Positions 1 through 6,932 of a stretch of DNA of 10,822 nt are shown piece by piece. A program made the translations under genes and the position numbers. The first letter of the stretch is position 1; each line of letters opens with the position of its first letter. Source of the stretch: Candidatus Bathyarchaeota archaeon (GTDB taxonomy: Archaea; Thermoproteota; Bathyarchaeia; TCS64); the NCBI GenBank assembly GCA_016934355.1, contig JAFGTA010000222.1, positions 1 to 10,822 of the forward strand, read 5' to 3'. Under the pieces are notes generated by a model. It had not been told where the DNA came from. It did not search any database and saw only the letters and a list, made by a program, of their open reading frames with translations.

Positions 1-348
1 GTCCAGCCCGCGGACCCTGACCCTGTTACCGTTGACGCCTAGAAGCTCCGCCGCTGTGACGCCGATGGGGTTAGGCCTGTGCTTGGCCCTCTGCGCGAAT
101 ATCCCCAACAGAGGCATGTCGCCTCGCTCCTGCGGCCTCCTGACCAGGTGGGTGCCCGAATCGAAGGACGACCTGTGCATGTAGAAGACAACGAGGATGT
201 GGCTAAACCCGTCCAGCCCCCGCAGCCCAGCCGAGTACCTCTCGTCTACAACTATCTCGGACTCCACCGAGCCCCAATCCGCGTCCACTCCCTCAGACAC
301 AGGCGACTCCACGACCCCTATGGGCTCCACCGTGATTTGCATGCACAT
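1..348 (-). CDS. trmO: TrmO/TsaA-family tRNA t6A37 N6-methyltransferase (partial, 3' end beyond window)
   Basis: The minus strand reads open from an ATG at 348-346 to the window edge, giving 116 residues without a stop. TrmO uses S-adenosylmethionine to methylate N6 of threonylcarbamoyladenosine at position 37 of tRNA. The family signature is clear: DGFSHILVVFYMHR at about residues 46-59 and FAQRAKHRPNPIGVT at about 84-98, matching the conserved GFSHI and HRPNPIG blocks of the TsaA/UPF0066 beta-barrel. Archaeal members are usually somewhat longer, so probably only the last few dozen residues are missing. A second in-frame ATG at 342-340 would give a start closer to the family norm (MQITVEPIGVV). 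A weak T-rich stretch near 367-370 lies about 26 nt from it, so 342 may be the true start. No Shine-Dalgarno is visible. The gene diverges from the deacylase gene across a gap of about 66 bp. Family assignment is firm; methylation of t6A in this organism is inferred from homologs. Confidence 0.9.
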   Translation of the reverse strand, partial: MCMQITVEPIGVVESPVSEGVDADWGSVESEIVVDERYSAGLRGLDGFSHILVVFYMHRSSFDSGTHLVRRPQERGDMPLLGIFAQRAKHRPNPIGVTAAELLGVNGNRVRVRGLD

Positions 349-395
349 AACCGGGCTAGATAACGGAAAACACCTGTGGTAAGTACAGGCGAATC

Positions 396-403
396 GATAT
401 AAC
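396..403 (+). promoter_or_regulatory. TATA-box-like element before the D-aminoacylase gene
   Basis: GATATAAC is centred near 400. An archaeal TATA box usually sits about 26 nt before the transcription start, which would fall at about 426-427. That is the second in-frame ATG of the gene, so a leaderless transcript starting there is suggested. The box is nearly symmetric and lies in the divergent gap with trmO, so it could also serve the minus strand, with a leader of about 25 nt. Confidence 0.5.
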
Positions 404-426
404 CTCAAGAATCTATGACAGAGCAT

Positions 427-1992
427 ATGTTCGATATATTACTGAGCGGCGGACGCATCGTCGACGGCGCGGGTAACCCATGGTACCATGGAGACATCGC
501 AGTCAAGGACGGACGCATAGCGGCTATCGGGAAGATCAGTGAAGGAGCGGAAACAGTGATCCAGCTGGAAGGCATGGTCGCCGCCCCCGGTTTCATCGAC
601 ACCCACAGCCACAGCGACCTCATGCTCATCTCAGAGCCACGAGCCGAAGCCAAGGTTATGCAAGGAGTCACCACCGAGATCGTGGGGCAGGACGGCCTCG
701 GGGAGGCGCCGGTCACAGACGGCACCATCAAGGACTGGAGAAAGTACCTGTCCGGCCTCAACGGCGACCCCGACATCGAGTGGACGTGGCGCGGCATGGG
801 CGGCTACCTTGACGCCTTGGAGAAGGCACGGCCCAGCATCAACGTGGCGAGCCTCGTCGGCCACGGGAACATCCGGCTCTGTGTTATGGGTATGGAGGAC
901 AGGGAGCCCACCGGGGCCGAGCTCGACGAGATGCGGGCGCTCACGGCGGAGAGCATGGAGCAGGGCGCCATCGGGCTGAGCACCGGGCTTATCTACGCGC
1001 CGTGCATCTACGCGGACACCCCCGAGCTGGTGGAGCTGTGCAGGGTGGTCGCAGGGCACGGAGGCTCCTTCGTGGTCCACATCAGGAACGAGGGCGACAG
1101 GCTGCTGGAGAGCATCGACGAGGTAGCGCAGGTGGGCAGGGAGTCGGGCGTGCACGTACACGTCAGCCACTTCAAGGCTGGAGGCGAGGCCAACTGGGGT
1201 AAGTCGGTTCACAGCCTGAGGAGGCTGGAGGAGGCGCGCAGCGGGGGCGTCGAGATGACGTTCGACCAGTACCCCTACATCGCCGGCAGCACGTTTCTCA
1301 GCAGCCTTCTTCCGCCGTGGGTCCACGCAGGCGGGACCGACGCCCTCCTGGGTCGCCTCAGGGATGAAGAGGCGCGTCGAAGAATCGCGGATGAGCTCGG
1401 GGAGTCGACCCGGGCGGAGCGCTGGGAAAGCCTCCTCGTGACCAACCTACGCACGGCTCGGAACCTACCTTACGAGGGGAAGACCATGGCTGAGATAGCG
1501 GGGGCGAGGCGGCAGGACCCTGTGACGGCGCTCATGGACATCGTTGTCGAGGAGGACAACGGCGCCGCCATGGTGAGCTTCACCATGAACGAGGACGACG
1601 TTGAACGGATAATGAGCAGCCCCCTCGGCATGGTGTGCACAGACGGCATACTCCTCGGTAAACCCCACCCGAGGGCATACGGCGCGTTCCCGCGGGTCCT
1701 CGGGCACTACGTGAGGAGAGGCGTGCTCAGGCTGGAGGAAGCCGTGAGGAGGATGACAAGCCACCCCGCCCAGGCCTTCGGACTGACTGGAAGAGGGCTG
1801 CTTCGCCCCGGATTCAAGGCAGACATCACCGTCTTCGACCCCAAGAAGATTCTGGACACCGCGACCTACGACGACCCGAGGAGGCACCCCGAGGGGATAG
1901 CCCACGTAATCGTGAACGGGGTAGTCACCGTCAGCGACGGCGAGCACACGGGGGCGAGTGCGGGGCAGGTCCACCGCCACGGTCAAGGCTAG
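427..1992 (+). CDS. N-acyl-D-amino-acid deacylase-like amidohydrolase
   Basis: This encodes a 521-residue amidohydrolase-superfamily enzyme of the D-aminoacylase type, which hydrolyses N-acyl-D-amino acids to the free amino acid and a carboxylate; it is probably cytoplasmic. Numbering from this start, the metal motif DTHSHSD gives H60 and H62. Further ligand-type residues are H218 in VHIRNEGDR and H248 in VSHFKAGG, and D406 in VCTDG is the likely catalytic aspartate. Family blocks DQYPY-AGST--SSLLPPW (about 280-298), HPRAYGAFPRVLG (about 414-426) and a C-terminal GFKADITVFDP are all present. The usual cysteine of the GNCG motif is Asp here (GQDG, D89). An upstream ATG at 415 would add MTEH. 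I prefer 427 because family members begin near MFDILL-GG-IVDG and the TATA-like box sits 27 nt upstream. An amidohydrolase and a creatininase-family gene follow on the same strand. The family is secure; the exact substrate is not. Confidence 0.88.
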   Translation: MFDILLSGGRIVDGAGNPWYHGDIAVKDGRIAAIGKISEGAETVIQLEGMVAAPGFIDTHSHSDLMLISEPRAEAKVMQGVTTEIVGQDGLGEAPVTDGTIKDWRKYLSGLNGDPDIEWTWRGMGGYLDALEKARPSINVASLVGHGNIRLCVMGMEDREPTGAELDEMRALTAESMEQGAIGLSTGLIYAPCIYADTPELVELCRVVAGHGGSFVVHIRNEGDRLLESIDEVAQVGRESGVHVHVSHFKAGGEANWGKSVHSLRRLEEARSGGVEMTFDQYPYIAGSTFLSSLLPPWVHAGGTDALLGRLRDEEARRRIADELGESTRAERWESLLVTNLRTARNLPYEGKTMAEIAGARRQDPVTALMDIVVEEDNGAAMVSFTMNEDDVERIMSSPLGMVCTDGILLGKPHPRAYGAFPRVLGHYVRRGVLRLEEAVRRMTSHPAQAFGLTGRGLLRPGFKADITVFDPKKILDTATYDDPRRHPEGIAHVIVNGVVTVSDGEHTGASAGQVHRHGQG

Positions 1993-2001
1993 CTCCTCAA
2001 G

Positions 2002-2007
2002 TTTTTA
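2002..2007 (+). promoter_or_regulatory. TATA-like element before the ATZ/TRZ amidohydrolase
   Basis: TTTTTA lies in the 38-bp gap after the deacylase stop and is centred 26-27 nt before the ATG at 2031, as expected for a leaderless promoter. No Shine-Dalgarno precedes the ATG. The T-run could also help terminate the upstream transcript. Confidence 0.45.
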
Positions 2008-2030
2008 CACGGCGACGCCTTCTATCATCT

Positions 2031-3488
2031 ATGTCGATCGGCATCAAGGGTAAGTGGGTCATCGCGTACGACGGCTCCGAGCACAGGCTCCTCAGGGACG
2101 GCGTCGTCGTGACCAGCGGCAACAGGGTAGAGTACGTGGGGAAGCAGTACAAGGGAAAAGTGGACAGGTGGATAGACGCGTCCCACCACGCCGTCATCCC
2201 CGGCATGATCTGCACACACACCCACGCCAGCACCGCACCCAAGGACAAGAGCTTCATCGACGACACCGGCGCCCGCCACTTCTACATGAGCAGCCTCGGC
2301 GAAAACCTCACCGCCCTCGGGAAAAGCATACGCCCCGAGGACTACCACGTCTTCGCGAGGTACAGCATGGCCGAGCTCCTCAGGAGCGGCTGCACCACGA
2401 TGGTGGAAATCGGCATGGTGGGCACCCTCGGAGCCGAGGCAGCCATCAAACACATAGACGAACTCGGTATACGCGCCGTCGAGGGCTGCAACATAGAGGA
2501 CGGCCGCTGGGCTCGCAGCCAAAGCGCCAACCTCCAGACCGAGTGGCTCGGCCTGGAACACGGCATGAAGCTGCTCGACGAGGCCGAGCGCTTCGTCAAG
2601 AAGCACGACGGCGCCGTCGACGGCAGACTCATCGCCGCACTATACCCCAGCACCGTGGACAAGGTCAGCGGAGACCTACAGCGAGCCGTCAGGGAGAAGG
2701 CCGACGAGCTGAAATGCCCCGTCACAATCCACGCCGCCCAATGGGTCGTCGAGTTCCAGAACATGCTCAGGATGTACAGGCGCACCCCCATCGAGTACCT
2801 AAGCGACACAGGGCTACTCGGCCCAGACCTCATAGTAGGTCACGGCTGGGCAACCGCCGGTCACCCTCTCCTCGCGTACCCCCCCGTCGGCGGAGGCGAC
2901 CTTGAACTCCTAGCCAAGAGCGGCGCCACGGTTAGCCACGACCCGCTGGTATTCACAAAGAGGGGGAACAAGATGCACAGCCACAGCGCCTACCTAGCCG
3001 CAGGGGTGAACGTCAGCATAGGCTGCGACACCAGCCCCCAGGACATGCTCAACGAGATGCGTATGGCAAGCTACATGAGCAAGGTCGCCGACTGGAGCTG
3101 CTTCAGCGGCAGCGCCCGCGAAGTCTTCACAAGCGCAACCCTCGGCGGCGCCAAGGCGCTACGCAGAGACGACCTAGGCAAACTTGAGGCAGGCGCTCTC
3201 GCAGACATCGCCGTGGTCGACATGGAGACGCTGAGCAACGTGCCCTGCAGGGACCCCGTGAAGAACCTCGTGAACTCTGCGACCCGCGGCGACGTTAAGC
3301 ACGTAATCGTGGACGGCGAGCTGGTCGTCGAGGACGGCGTTCTCCTCACCGTAGACGAGGAGAAGCTCGTCCAGCAGGTCCAGAGGACGACCGAGGCCAT
3401 CTGGGACAGGATACCCGAGAACCACTACCTGGGGCAGACGAGCGACGAGGTGAGTCCACAGAGCTTCAGGCTCTGGGACGGACGGTAA
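2031..3488 (+). CDS. ATZ/TRZ-type amidohydrolase (deaminase/chlorohydrolase-like family)
   Basis: This encodes a 485-residue metal-dependent hydrolase of the family that includes AtzA/TrzN chlorohydrolases, S-adenosylhomocysteine deaminase and guanine deaminase. The N-terminal composite beta-domain leads into PGMICTHTHAS, giving metal ligands H63 and H65. H234 (IHAAQ), H271 (VGHGW), H303 (VSHDP) and D333 (GCDTSPQDML) complete the expected active site. The C-terminal FTSATLGGAKALRRDDLGKLEAGALADIAVVD (read in two parts, about 366-396) is the standard closing block. Where well-studied deaminases have HxxE with a catalytic glutamate, this protein has H234-A-A-Q237, so ordinary deamination is uncertain. 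The start is chosen because the ATG sits 26-27 nt after a TATA-like box. The gene lies between two other amide-bond hydrolases on the same strand, suggesting a shared catabolic theme. The family is clear; the reaction and substrate are unknown. Confidence 0.85.
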   Translation: MSIGIKGKWVIAYDGSEHRLLRDGVVVTSGNRVEYVGKQYKGKVDRWIDASHHAVIPGMICTHTHASTAPKDKSFIDDTGARHFYMSSLGENLTALGKSIRPEDYHVFARYSMAELLRSGCTTMVEIGMVGTLGAEAAIKHIDELGIRAVEGCNIEDGRWARSQSANLQTEWLGLEHGMKLLDEAERFVKKHDGAVDGRLIAALYPSTVDKVSGDLQRAVREKADELKCPVTIHAAQWVVEFQNMLRMYRRTPIEYLSDTGLLGPDLIVGHGWATAGHPLLAYPPVGGGDLELLAKSGATVSHDPLVFTKRGNKMHSHSAYLAAGVNVSIGCDTSPQDMLNEMRMASYMSKVADWSCFSGSAREVFTSATLGGAKALRRDDLGKLEAGALADIAVVDMETLSNVPCRDPVKNLVNSATRGDVKHVIVDGELVVEDGVLLTVDEEKLVQQVQRTTEAIWDRIPENHYLGQTSDEVSPQSFRLWDGR

Positions 3489-3492
3489 CAGG

Positions 3493-3498
3493 CATATA
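3493..3498 (+). promoter_or_regulatory. TATA-like element before the creatininase-family gene
   Basis: CATATA sits in the 32-bp gap after the amidohydrolase stop, centred about 25 nt before the ATG at 3521. The spacing matches the other apparently leaderless genes, and no Shine-Dalgarno is seen. Confidence 0.45.
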
Positions 3499-3520
3499 CG
3501 TCCAACCACATTTCCTTGAC

Positions 3521-4297
3521 ATGGTTCAGTTAGCCGAGATAAGCTGGCCGGAAGCCCAGCGTGTCTTCGATAAAGTGGACACCGCCCTCATACCCGTTGG
3601 CTCCACGGAGCAGCACGGACCCCATAACCCCCTGGGCACAGATCACCTTCTCGCAGAGGCGCTCGCCAAGAGGGTGGGCGACGCGACGGGTGTGCCTGTG
3701 ACCCCAATAATCCCCGTGGGGGTATCGGAACACCATAGACAGTTCCCCGGGAGCCTCTGGGCGCCCGTAAACGTGTTCAAGGACTACATGATGGCCGTCG
3801 CCATGTCCATGGCCAGCCACGGCGTCACCAAGATACTGTTCATAAACGGCCACGGCGGCAACACGTCGGCGCTCCTCGAGGTCTGCGGGGAGCTGAGGCG
3901 GGACTACGACGTCTTCGCCTGCGTCGCCGCCAGCTACCCGCCCGGGCTCGATGGACACGCAGGCGAAGGCGAGACCAGCCAAAACCTGTACTTCCACCCC
4001 AGCCTCGTGGACATGACTAAGGCAGTGGACACCACGCAGCGGGAGAAGTTGGGGCCTCTAGAGCTCATCGGCATCAACAGGATTGGTCCAGCAGTTTTCC
4101 CGTGGGACACCGTGGACCTCACGGACACAGGGGTCCTAGGCGCCGCGGGGTCCACTATCCGGTCCACGACGGCTTCAGCGGAGAAGGGCAGGGAGATGAT
4201 GGAGCCCTACATCGAGGAGGTCGCGGGCTTCGTTGAGAAGCTGAAGAAGGCGGAGCTGTCCGGGCTTCTGTGCAAGCCACACAAGTCACTGGGCTAA
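3521..4297 (+). CDS. Creatininase-family metal-dependent amidohydrolase
   Basis: This encodes a 258-residue protein of the creatininase family, whose members include creatininase, the archaeal formamide hydrolase ArfB and the mycofactocin peptidase MftE. The dinuclear metal motif PVGSTEQHGPHNPLGTDH supplies E30, H32 and D41. SEHHRQFPGS (about 69-78), INGHGGN (H111) and GHAGEGETS (H146, E149, E151) are the remaining family blocks. Length is typical. Pseudomonas creatininase, as I recall it, has NGHYEN with a metal-binding Glu two residues after the His. Here that position is Gly (NGHGGN), the pattern of the wider family, so creatinine itself need not be the substrate. The gene follows the amidohydrolase after 32 bp. 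Its stop TAA at 4295-4297 overlaps the tail of the convergent membrane-protein gene by 12 bp. The family is secure; the substrate is undetermined. Confidence 0.87.
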   Translation: MVQLAEISWPEAQRVFDKVDTALIPVGSTEQHGPHNPLGTDHLLAEALAKRVGDATGVPVTPIIPVGVSEHHRQFPGSLWAPVNVFKDYMMAVAMSMASHGVTKILFINGHGGNTSALLEVCGELRRDYDVFACVAASYPPGLDGHAGEGETSQNLYFHPSLVDMTKAVDTTQREKLGPLELIGINRIGPAVFPWDTVDLTDTGVLGAAGSTIRSTTASAEKGREMMEPYIEEVAGFVEKLKKAELSGLLCKPHKSLG

Positions 4298-6277
4298 GCC
4301 GTAGAGGCTAAGCCACGCCTCGTACCCCTGTTTCTCGGCACCACTTTGCTCAATGAGCCCGGCGTCATCCTGCTCACTGAGATCGTGTAGCCACGGCCAC
4401 ATCAGCAACTCAAGGTCTACTCCTCTGTCTACGGTCATCTCCGGTATCATTGAGATGAATTCTGCTTGAGCCGCCTCGCCGCCGAAGGCGCTCATCGACG
4501 ACCACGCTATCTCGCTGAACCCGAAGGGCTTCCCGGGCATCATGTCCGCGACGCTGCTGTAGTAGTCGTCCGGGAGGTCATCTGGCCTGTTGACGGTGCT
4601 TAGGCTGTAGGGGTAGCTTGTGATGACCAGCATGTCGAGCTTCTCGGGGTCGAAGAGGTCGATGACTGTCATGTCTGCTTCCCTGTACTCGCTCACTATC
4701 TCCCTGCTGAAGGTGCAGAACACCTCGGTTTCGGGGCTGAGCTCCTTGACCTCGTCGTATATCTCCTCGTAGAGGCTCACCCATTCTGTGAACCCGTTGG
4801 CGCCTTCCAGCCCATACTTCTCGTACCACCTATTCACCTCGTTGCCCACCGAGAGGTACCGTGGCTTCGCCGCCTCCACGGTCTCCACCACCGCCCTCTT
4901 GTACATGAGCCTCCACTCCTCGTCGCTCAGAGTATACGATGTGTCCGGTGGGCTGCTCACCGTGACTCCTTCACCGATGAAGCTGAAGTGGACAAGCGGC
5001 GCCATGCCGTTGCCCCGCGTATAGTCCTCGACGAATATATCTCCCCACGAGCCGCCGAGGTCGCCTGCCTTCTCCCAGAACGGGGAGGGGCGCCCCCAGA
5101 CGGGGACGACGTCGCACGAGTCAGACGCCCAAGCGTATACCTCATCGAAGCTCTGCCCTTCCCCGGGTGCCGGTAGGTACCCCATGAGGTAGCCCCTCGC
5201 TGGCGACGTCTCAGGGTCAGCCGGCTCCACTGTGGGCTTCCTGTAGGCTACGTAGATGTCCGCCTCCAGCATGACGGCGTCCCGGTAGTAGTGGTGGGTG
5301 AAGTAGATGTTGCCGTCGGCGTCAAGGTTGGGCTCCCCCGCGAAGGTGGATACTATGAGCTGGGGCGCGGTCCAGCCGCCGTCAACCCACTTCGACCTGA
5401 ATGTGCCGGGTGAGCCCATGTACCACTTGTTTATCCAGAGCTCCGTCATGTCTGGGCTCAGATACGGGTAGCCCTCGCTGCCGGGGCTGTTCACCGCCTC
5501 GACGTTCACCGGTTCGCTCCAGCCGTCTCCCGTCCACTCGATGACCCAGACGTCTGAGCTGCCCATGCCTCCCTCGCGGTCGCCGTGGAAATATATCTGG
5601 TCGCCGTCGGGGCTGATATGCATCTCCCCTATCCCTATCTCGACGTTGAGCTCCTCCCCCGCGTTCCGGATGTTGGTGGCACGTCCGTCCTCCAGCGTCG
5701 CTACCCAGAAGTCGATCTCCTTATAGTTGCCCAGCCTAACAGAGCAGAACCACACCTCCTCGTCGCTGACATAGGTGCAGCCGTCGAGGCTCAGCCCGCC
5801 CTCCGGTAGCCAGAGCCTCTCAGCCCCAGCCCACTGGTCGTCCACTTTCTCCGAGTACCATATCCCCGTTACGCCATCCACAAGCTGCAGCTCGGCGGGC
5901 ACCCTCACATCTGGGGTGAAGAAGAAGTAGAACCTCTCGCCGTCGGGGCTGATGAAAGGCGAGTCCTCGCCGCCAGCTGTGTTGATATCCCCAGGCAACG
6001 GGATCGGGTCCTCCCAGAGGAAGCTGTGGAGGACCGGGGGATGCAGGTCCATCTCAGGCGTCTGCTTCACGACGTCCCCCGGTATCTTGCTCTCCCGGGT
6101 CACGGCTGGCTCCAGCTCAGGCTCCTCCCCGGGTTCCTCGGTCTCCTCTCCAGTCTCAGGCACCTGTTCAGGGGTCTCCTCCGGCTGCTCACCGGGCTTC
6201 GATGAAAGAATGCCTATCGCTGATACAACCACGACCAGCAAGACAGCTACTATGACGACGGTCTTGATCCTAGACAA
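4286..6277 (-). CDS. Membrane-anchored beta-propeller (PD40-like) plus GH-A-like TIM-barrel protein
   Basis: This encodes a 663-residue protein, probably anchored in the membrane and facing outward. Residues about 6-24 form one hydrophobic segment after MSRIK, with no lipobox cysteine. Residues about 28-57 are a Glu/Pro-rich linker. Residues about 85-346 contain repeated PD40/TolB-like blade motifs: ISPDGERFYFF (109-119), ISPDGDQIYFHGDREGG (221-237), YLSPDM (272-277) and GNIYFTHH (322-329), with recurring W-x-x-P strands. Residues about 360-660 resemble a clan GH-A TIM barrel: LSVGNEVN places E480 as candidate acid/base, ITSYPYS follows, and FGFSEIAWSS places E589 as candidate nucleophile, then LMWPWLHD. 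The spacing of 109 residues suits that clan. The start is TTG at 6277-6275; an in-frame stop at 6292-6290 rules out a much earlier start. Possible roles are glycan binding or hydrolysis at the cell surface. The architecture is inferred from motifs; no specific GH family or substrate can be named. Confidence 0.75.
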   Translation of the reverse strand: MSRIKTVVIVAVLLVVVVSAIGILSSKPGEQPEETPEQVPETGEETEEPGEEPELEPAVTRESKIPGDVVKQTPEMDLHPPVLHSFLWEDPIPLPGDINTAGGEDSPFISPDGERFYFFFTPDVRVPAELQLVDGVTGIWYSEKVDDQWAGAERLWLPEGGLSLDGCTYVSDEEVWFCSVRLGNYKEIDFWVATLEDGRATNIRNAGEELNVEIGIGEMHISPDGDQIYFHGDREGGMGSSDVWVIEWTGDGWSEPVNVEAVNSPGSEGYPYLSPDMTELWINKWYMGSPGTFRSKWVDGGWTAPQLIVSTFAGEPNLDADGNIYFTHHYYRDAVMLEADIYVAYRKPTVEPADPETSPARGYLMGYLPAPGEGQSFDEVYAWASDSCDVVPVWGRPSPFWEKAGDLGGSWGDIFVEDYTRGNGMAPLVHFSFIGEGVTVSSPPDTSYTLSDEEWRLMYKRAVVETVEAAKPRYLSVGNEVNRWYEKYGLEGANGFTEWVSLYEEIYDEVKELSPETEVFCTFSREIVSEYREADMTVIDLFDPEKLDMLVITSYPYSLSTVNRPDDLPDDYYSSVADMMPGKPFGFSEIAWSSMSAFGGEAAQAEFISMIPEMTVDRGVDLELLMWPWLHDLSEQDDAGLIEQSGAEKQGYEAWLSLYGLAQ

Positions 6278-6304
6278 AGGGCTCGCCTGTCAAAGCGAAG
6301 CCCG

Positions 6305-6316
6305 TATAGTATAAAA
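6305..6316 (-). promoter_or_regulatory. TATA-like element for the propeller/GH-like gene
   Basis: On the minus strand this A/T-rich block reads TTTTATACTATA. It lies about 30-38 nt before the TTG start at 6277, predicting a leader of only about 4-10 nt. No Shine-Dalgarno is visible. Being directly downstream of the iorB stop, the same T-rich block may also end the ior transcript. Confidence 0.5.
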
Positions 6317-6329
6317 TAATTGTTGAAGA

Positions 6330-6932
6330 TCACGCGGCTTCAACGTAAGCCCGTTTCCCCAGCTCGAACGCCCTCAGGTTGAGCTCCAGGAACTGGGGCC
6401 TCAGGCTATCCTTGACGGCGCCGAGTACGGTCTCCTCGCCGAAGGGAAGTACGCCGCTCTCGGTGAGTGCCCCCAGCATCACGATGTTCGTCGTGATGGG
6501 GTCCCCCGCCTCCTCCGCTACCCCTGTAGCATCGAACGCGACGACTCTATCAGTGACGCCGCCGAGCAACCCCATGAGCCTCCCGAGGTCCGGGTAAGAC
6601 ACCATCCCCGAGATCACCTCAACAGGCGCCGTGACCCTCGTGTTGACTAGCGCCAAACCACCGTCCTTCAGATAGGTGACTCCCCTGCGGACAGCCTCCG
6701 AGGGCTCGAAGCCCAGCAGAACATCCGCCTCAGCCTTCCTTATCTGGGGGTTACTGGCTTCACCGCCGATCTGGATGTGACCCATCACTGGGCCGCCACG
6801 CTGTGCCATCCCGTAGGTCTCACCGATCTTAACTTGCAGCCCAGCCTTGATCGCCGACTCTGCAAGCAGCCTCGAAGCGAGGAGCGTCCCTTGACCGCCG
6901 ACGCCTGAAATAACCACCTTAAATGTCTTCAC
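6330..6932 (-). CDS. iorB: Indolepyruvate ferredoxin oxidoreductase, beta subunit
   Basis: This encodes a 200-residue gamma-type subunit of the 2-oxoacid:ferredoxin oxidoreductase family. With IorA it oxidatively decarboxylates aryl pyruvates (indolepyruvate, phenylpyruvate) to acyl-CoA and reduces ferredoxin in the cytoplasm. The glycine-rich motif VISGVGGQGTLLASRLLAE (about 7-25) and the GETYGMAQRGGPVMGHI block (about 37-53) are the family hallmarks. The length fits archaeal IorB. The start is GTG at 6932-6930, overlapping the iorA stop as GTGA. A strong Shine-Dalgarno lies 8 nt upstream inside iorA, so translation is probably coupled. The order iorA-iorB is the usual one. The family call is firm; preference among aromatic 2-oxoacids is inferred from homologs. 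Confidence 0.92.
   Translation of the reverse strand: MKTFKVVISGVGGQGTLLASRLLAESAIKAGLQVKIGETYGMAQRGGPVMGHIQIGGEASNPQIRKAEADVLLGFEPSEAVRRGVTYLKDGGLALVNTRVTAPVEVISGMVSYPDLGRLMGLLGGVTDRVVAFDATGVAEEAGDPITTNIVMLGALTESGVLPFGEETVLGAVKDSLRPQFLELNLRAFELGKRAYVEAA

Noticed and set aside
13..26. Repeated ACCCTG hexamers near the left edge and at several other coding sites, as extra copies of the iorA-region motif
   Set aside because: Hexamers of this composition are expected by chance in GC-rich coding DNA. These copies lack the palindrome and are not next to promoters.
79..382. Two small plus-strand open frames in the first 400 bases
   Set aside because: The minus strand of the same stretch encodes a clear TrmO fragment (HRPNPIG signature); these frames give Arg/His/Pro-rich or Ser-rich sequence.
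631..1326. Minus-strand open frame of 231 codons opposite the D-aminoacylase-like gene
   Set aside because: It shows no recognisable motif and lies wholly antisense to a gene with all catalytic residues, so it is a GC-driven shadow.
2025..2606. Minus-strand open frame of 193 codons opposite the ATZ/TRZ gene
   Set aside because: The product is Ala/Val/Gly-rich without family motifs and is fully antisense to a clear enzyme gene.
2054..2905. Long plus-strand open frame (283 codons) inside the ATZ/TRZ amidohydrolase gene
   Set aside because: Its product is a low-complexity run of Arg, Pro, His and Gln typical of an alternate frame in GC-rich DNA. The overlapping frame carries complete family motifs.
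6104..6194. Repetitive-looking tract as a possible DNA repeat
   Set aside because: It encodes the Glu/Pro-rich linker of the membrane protein. The repetition is low-complexity protein sequence rather than an ordered DNA repeat or CRISPR array.
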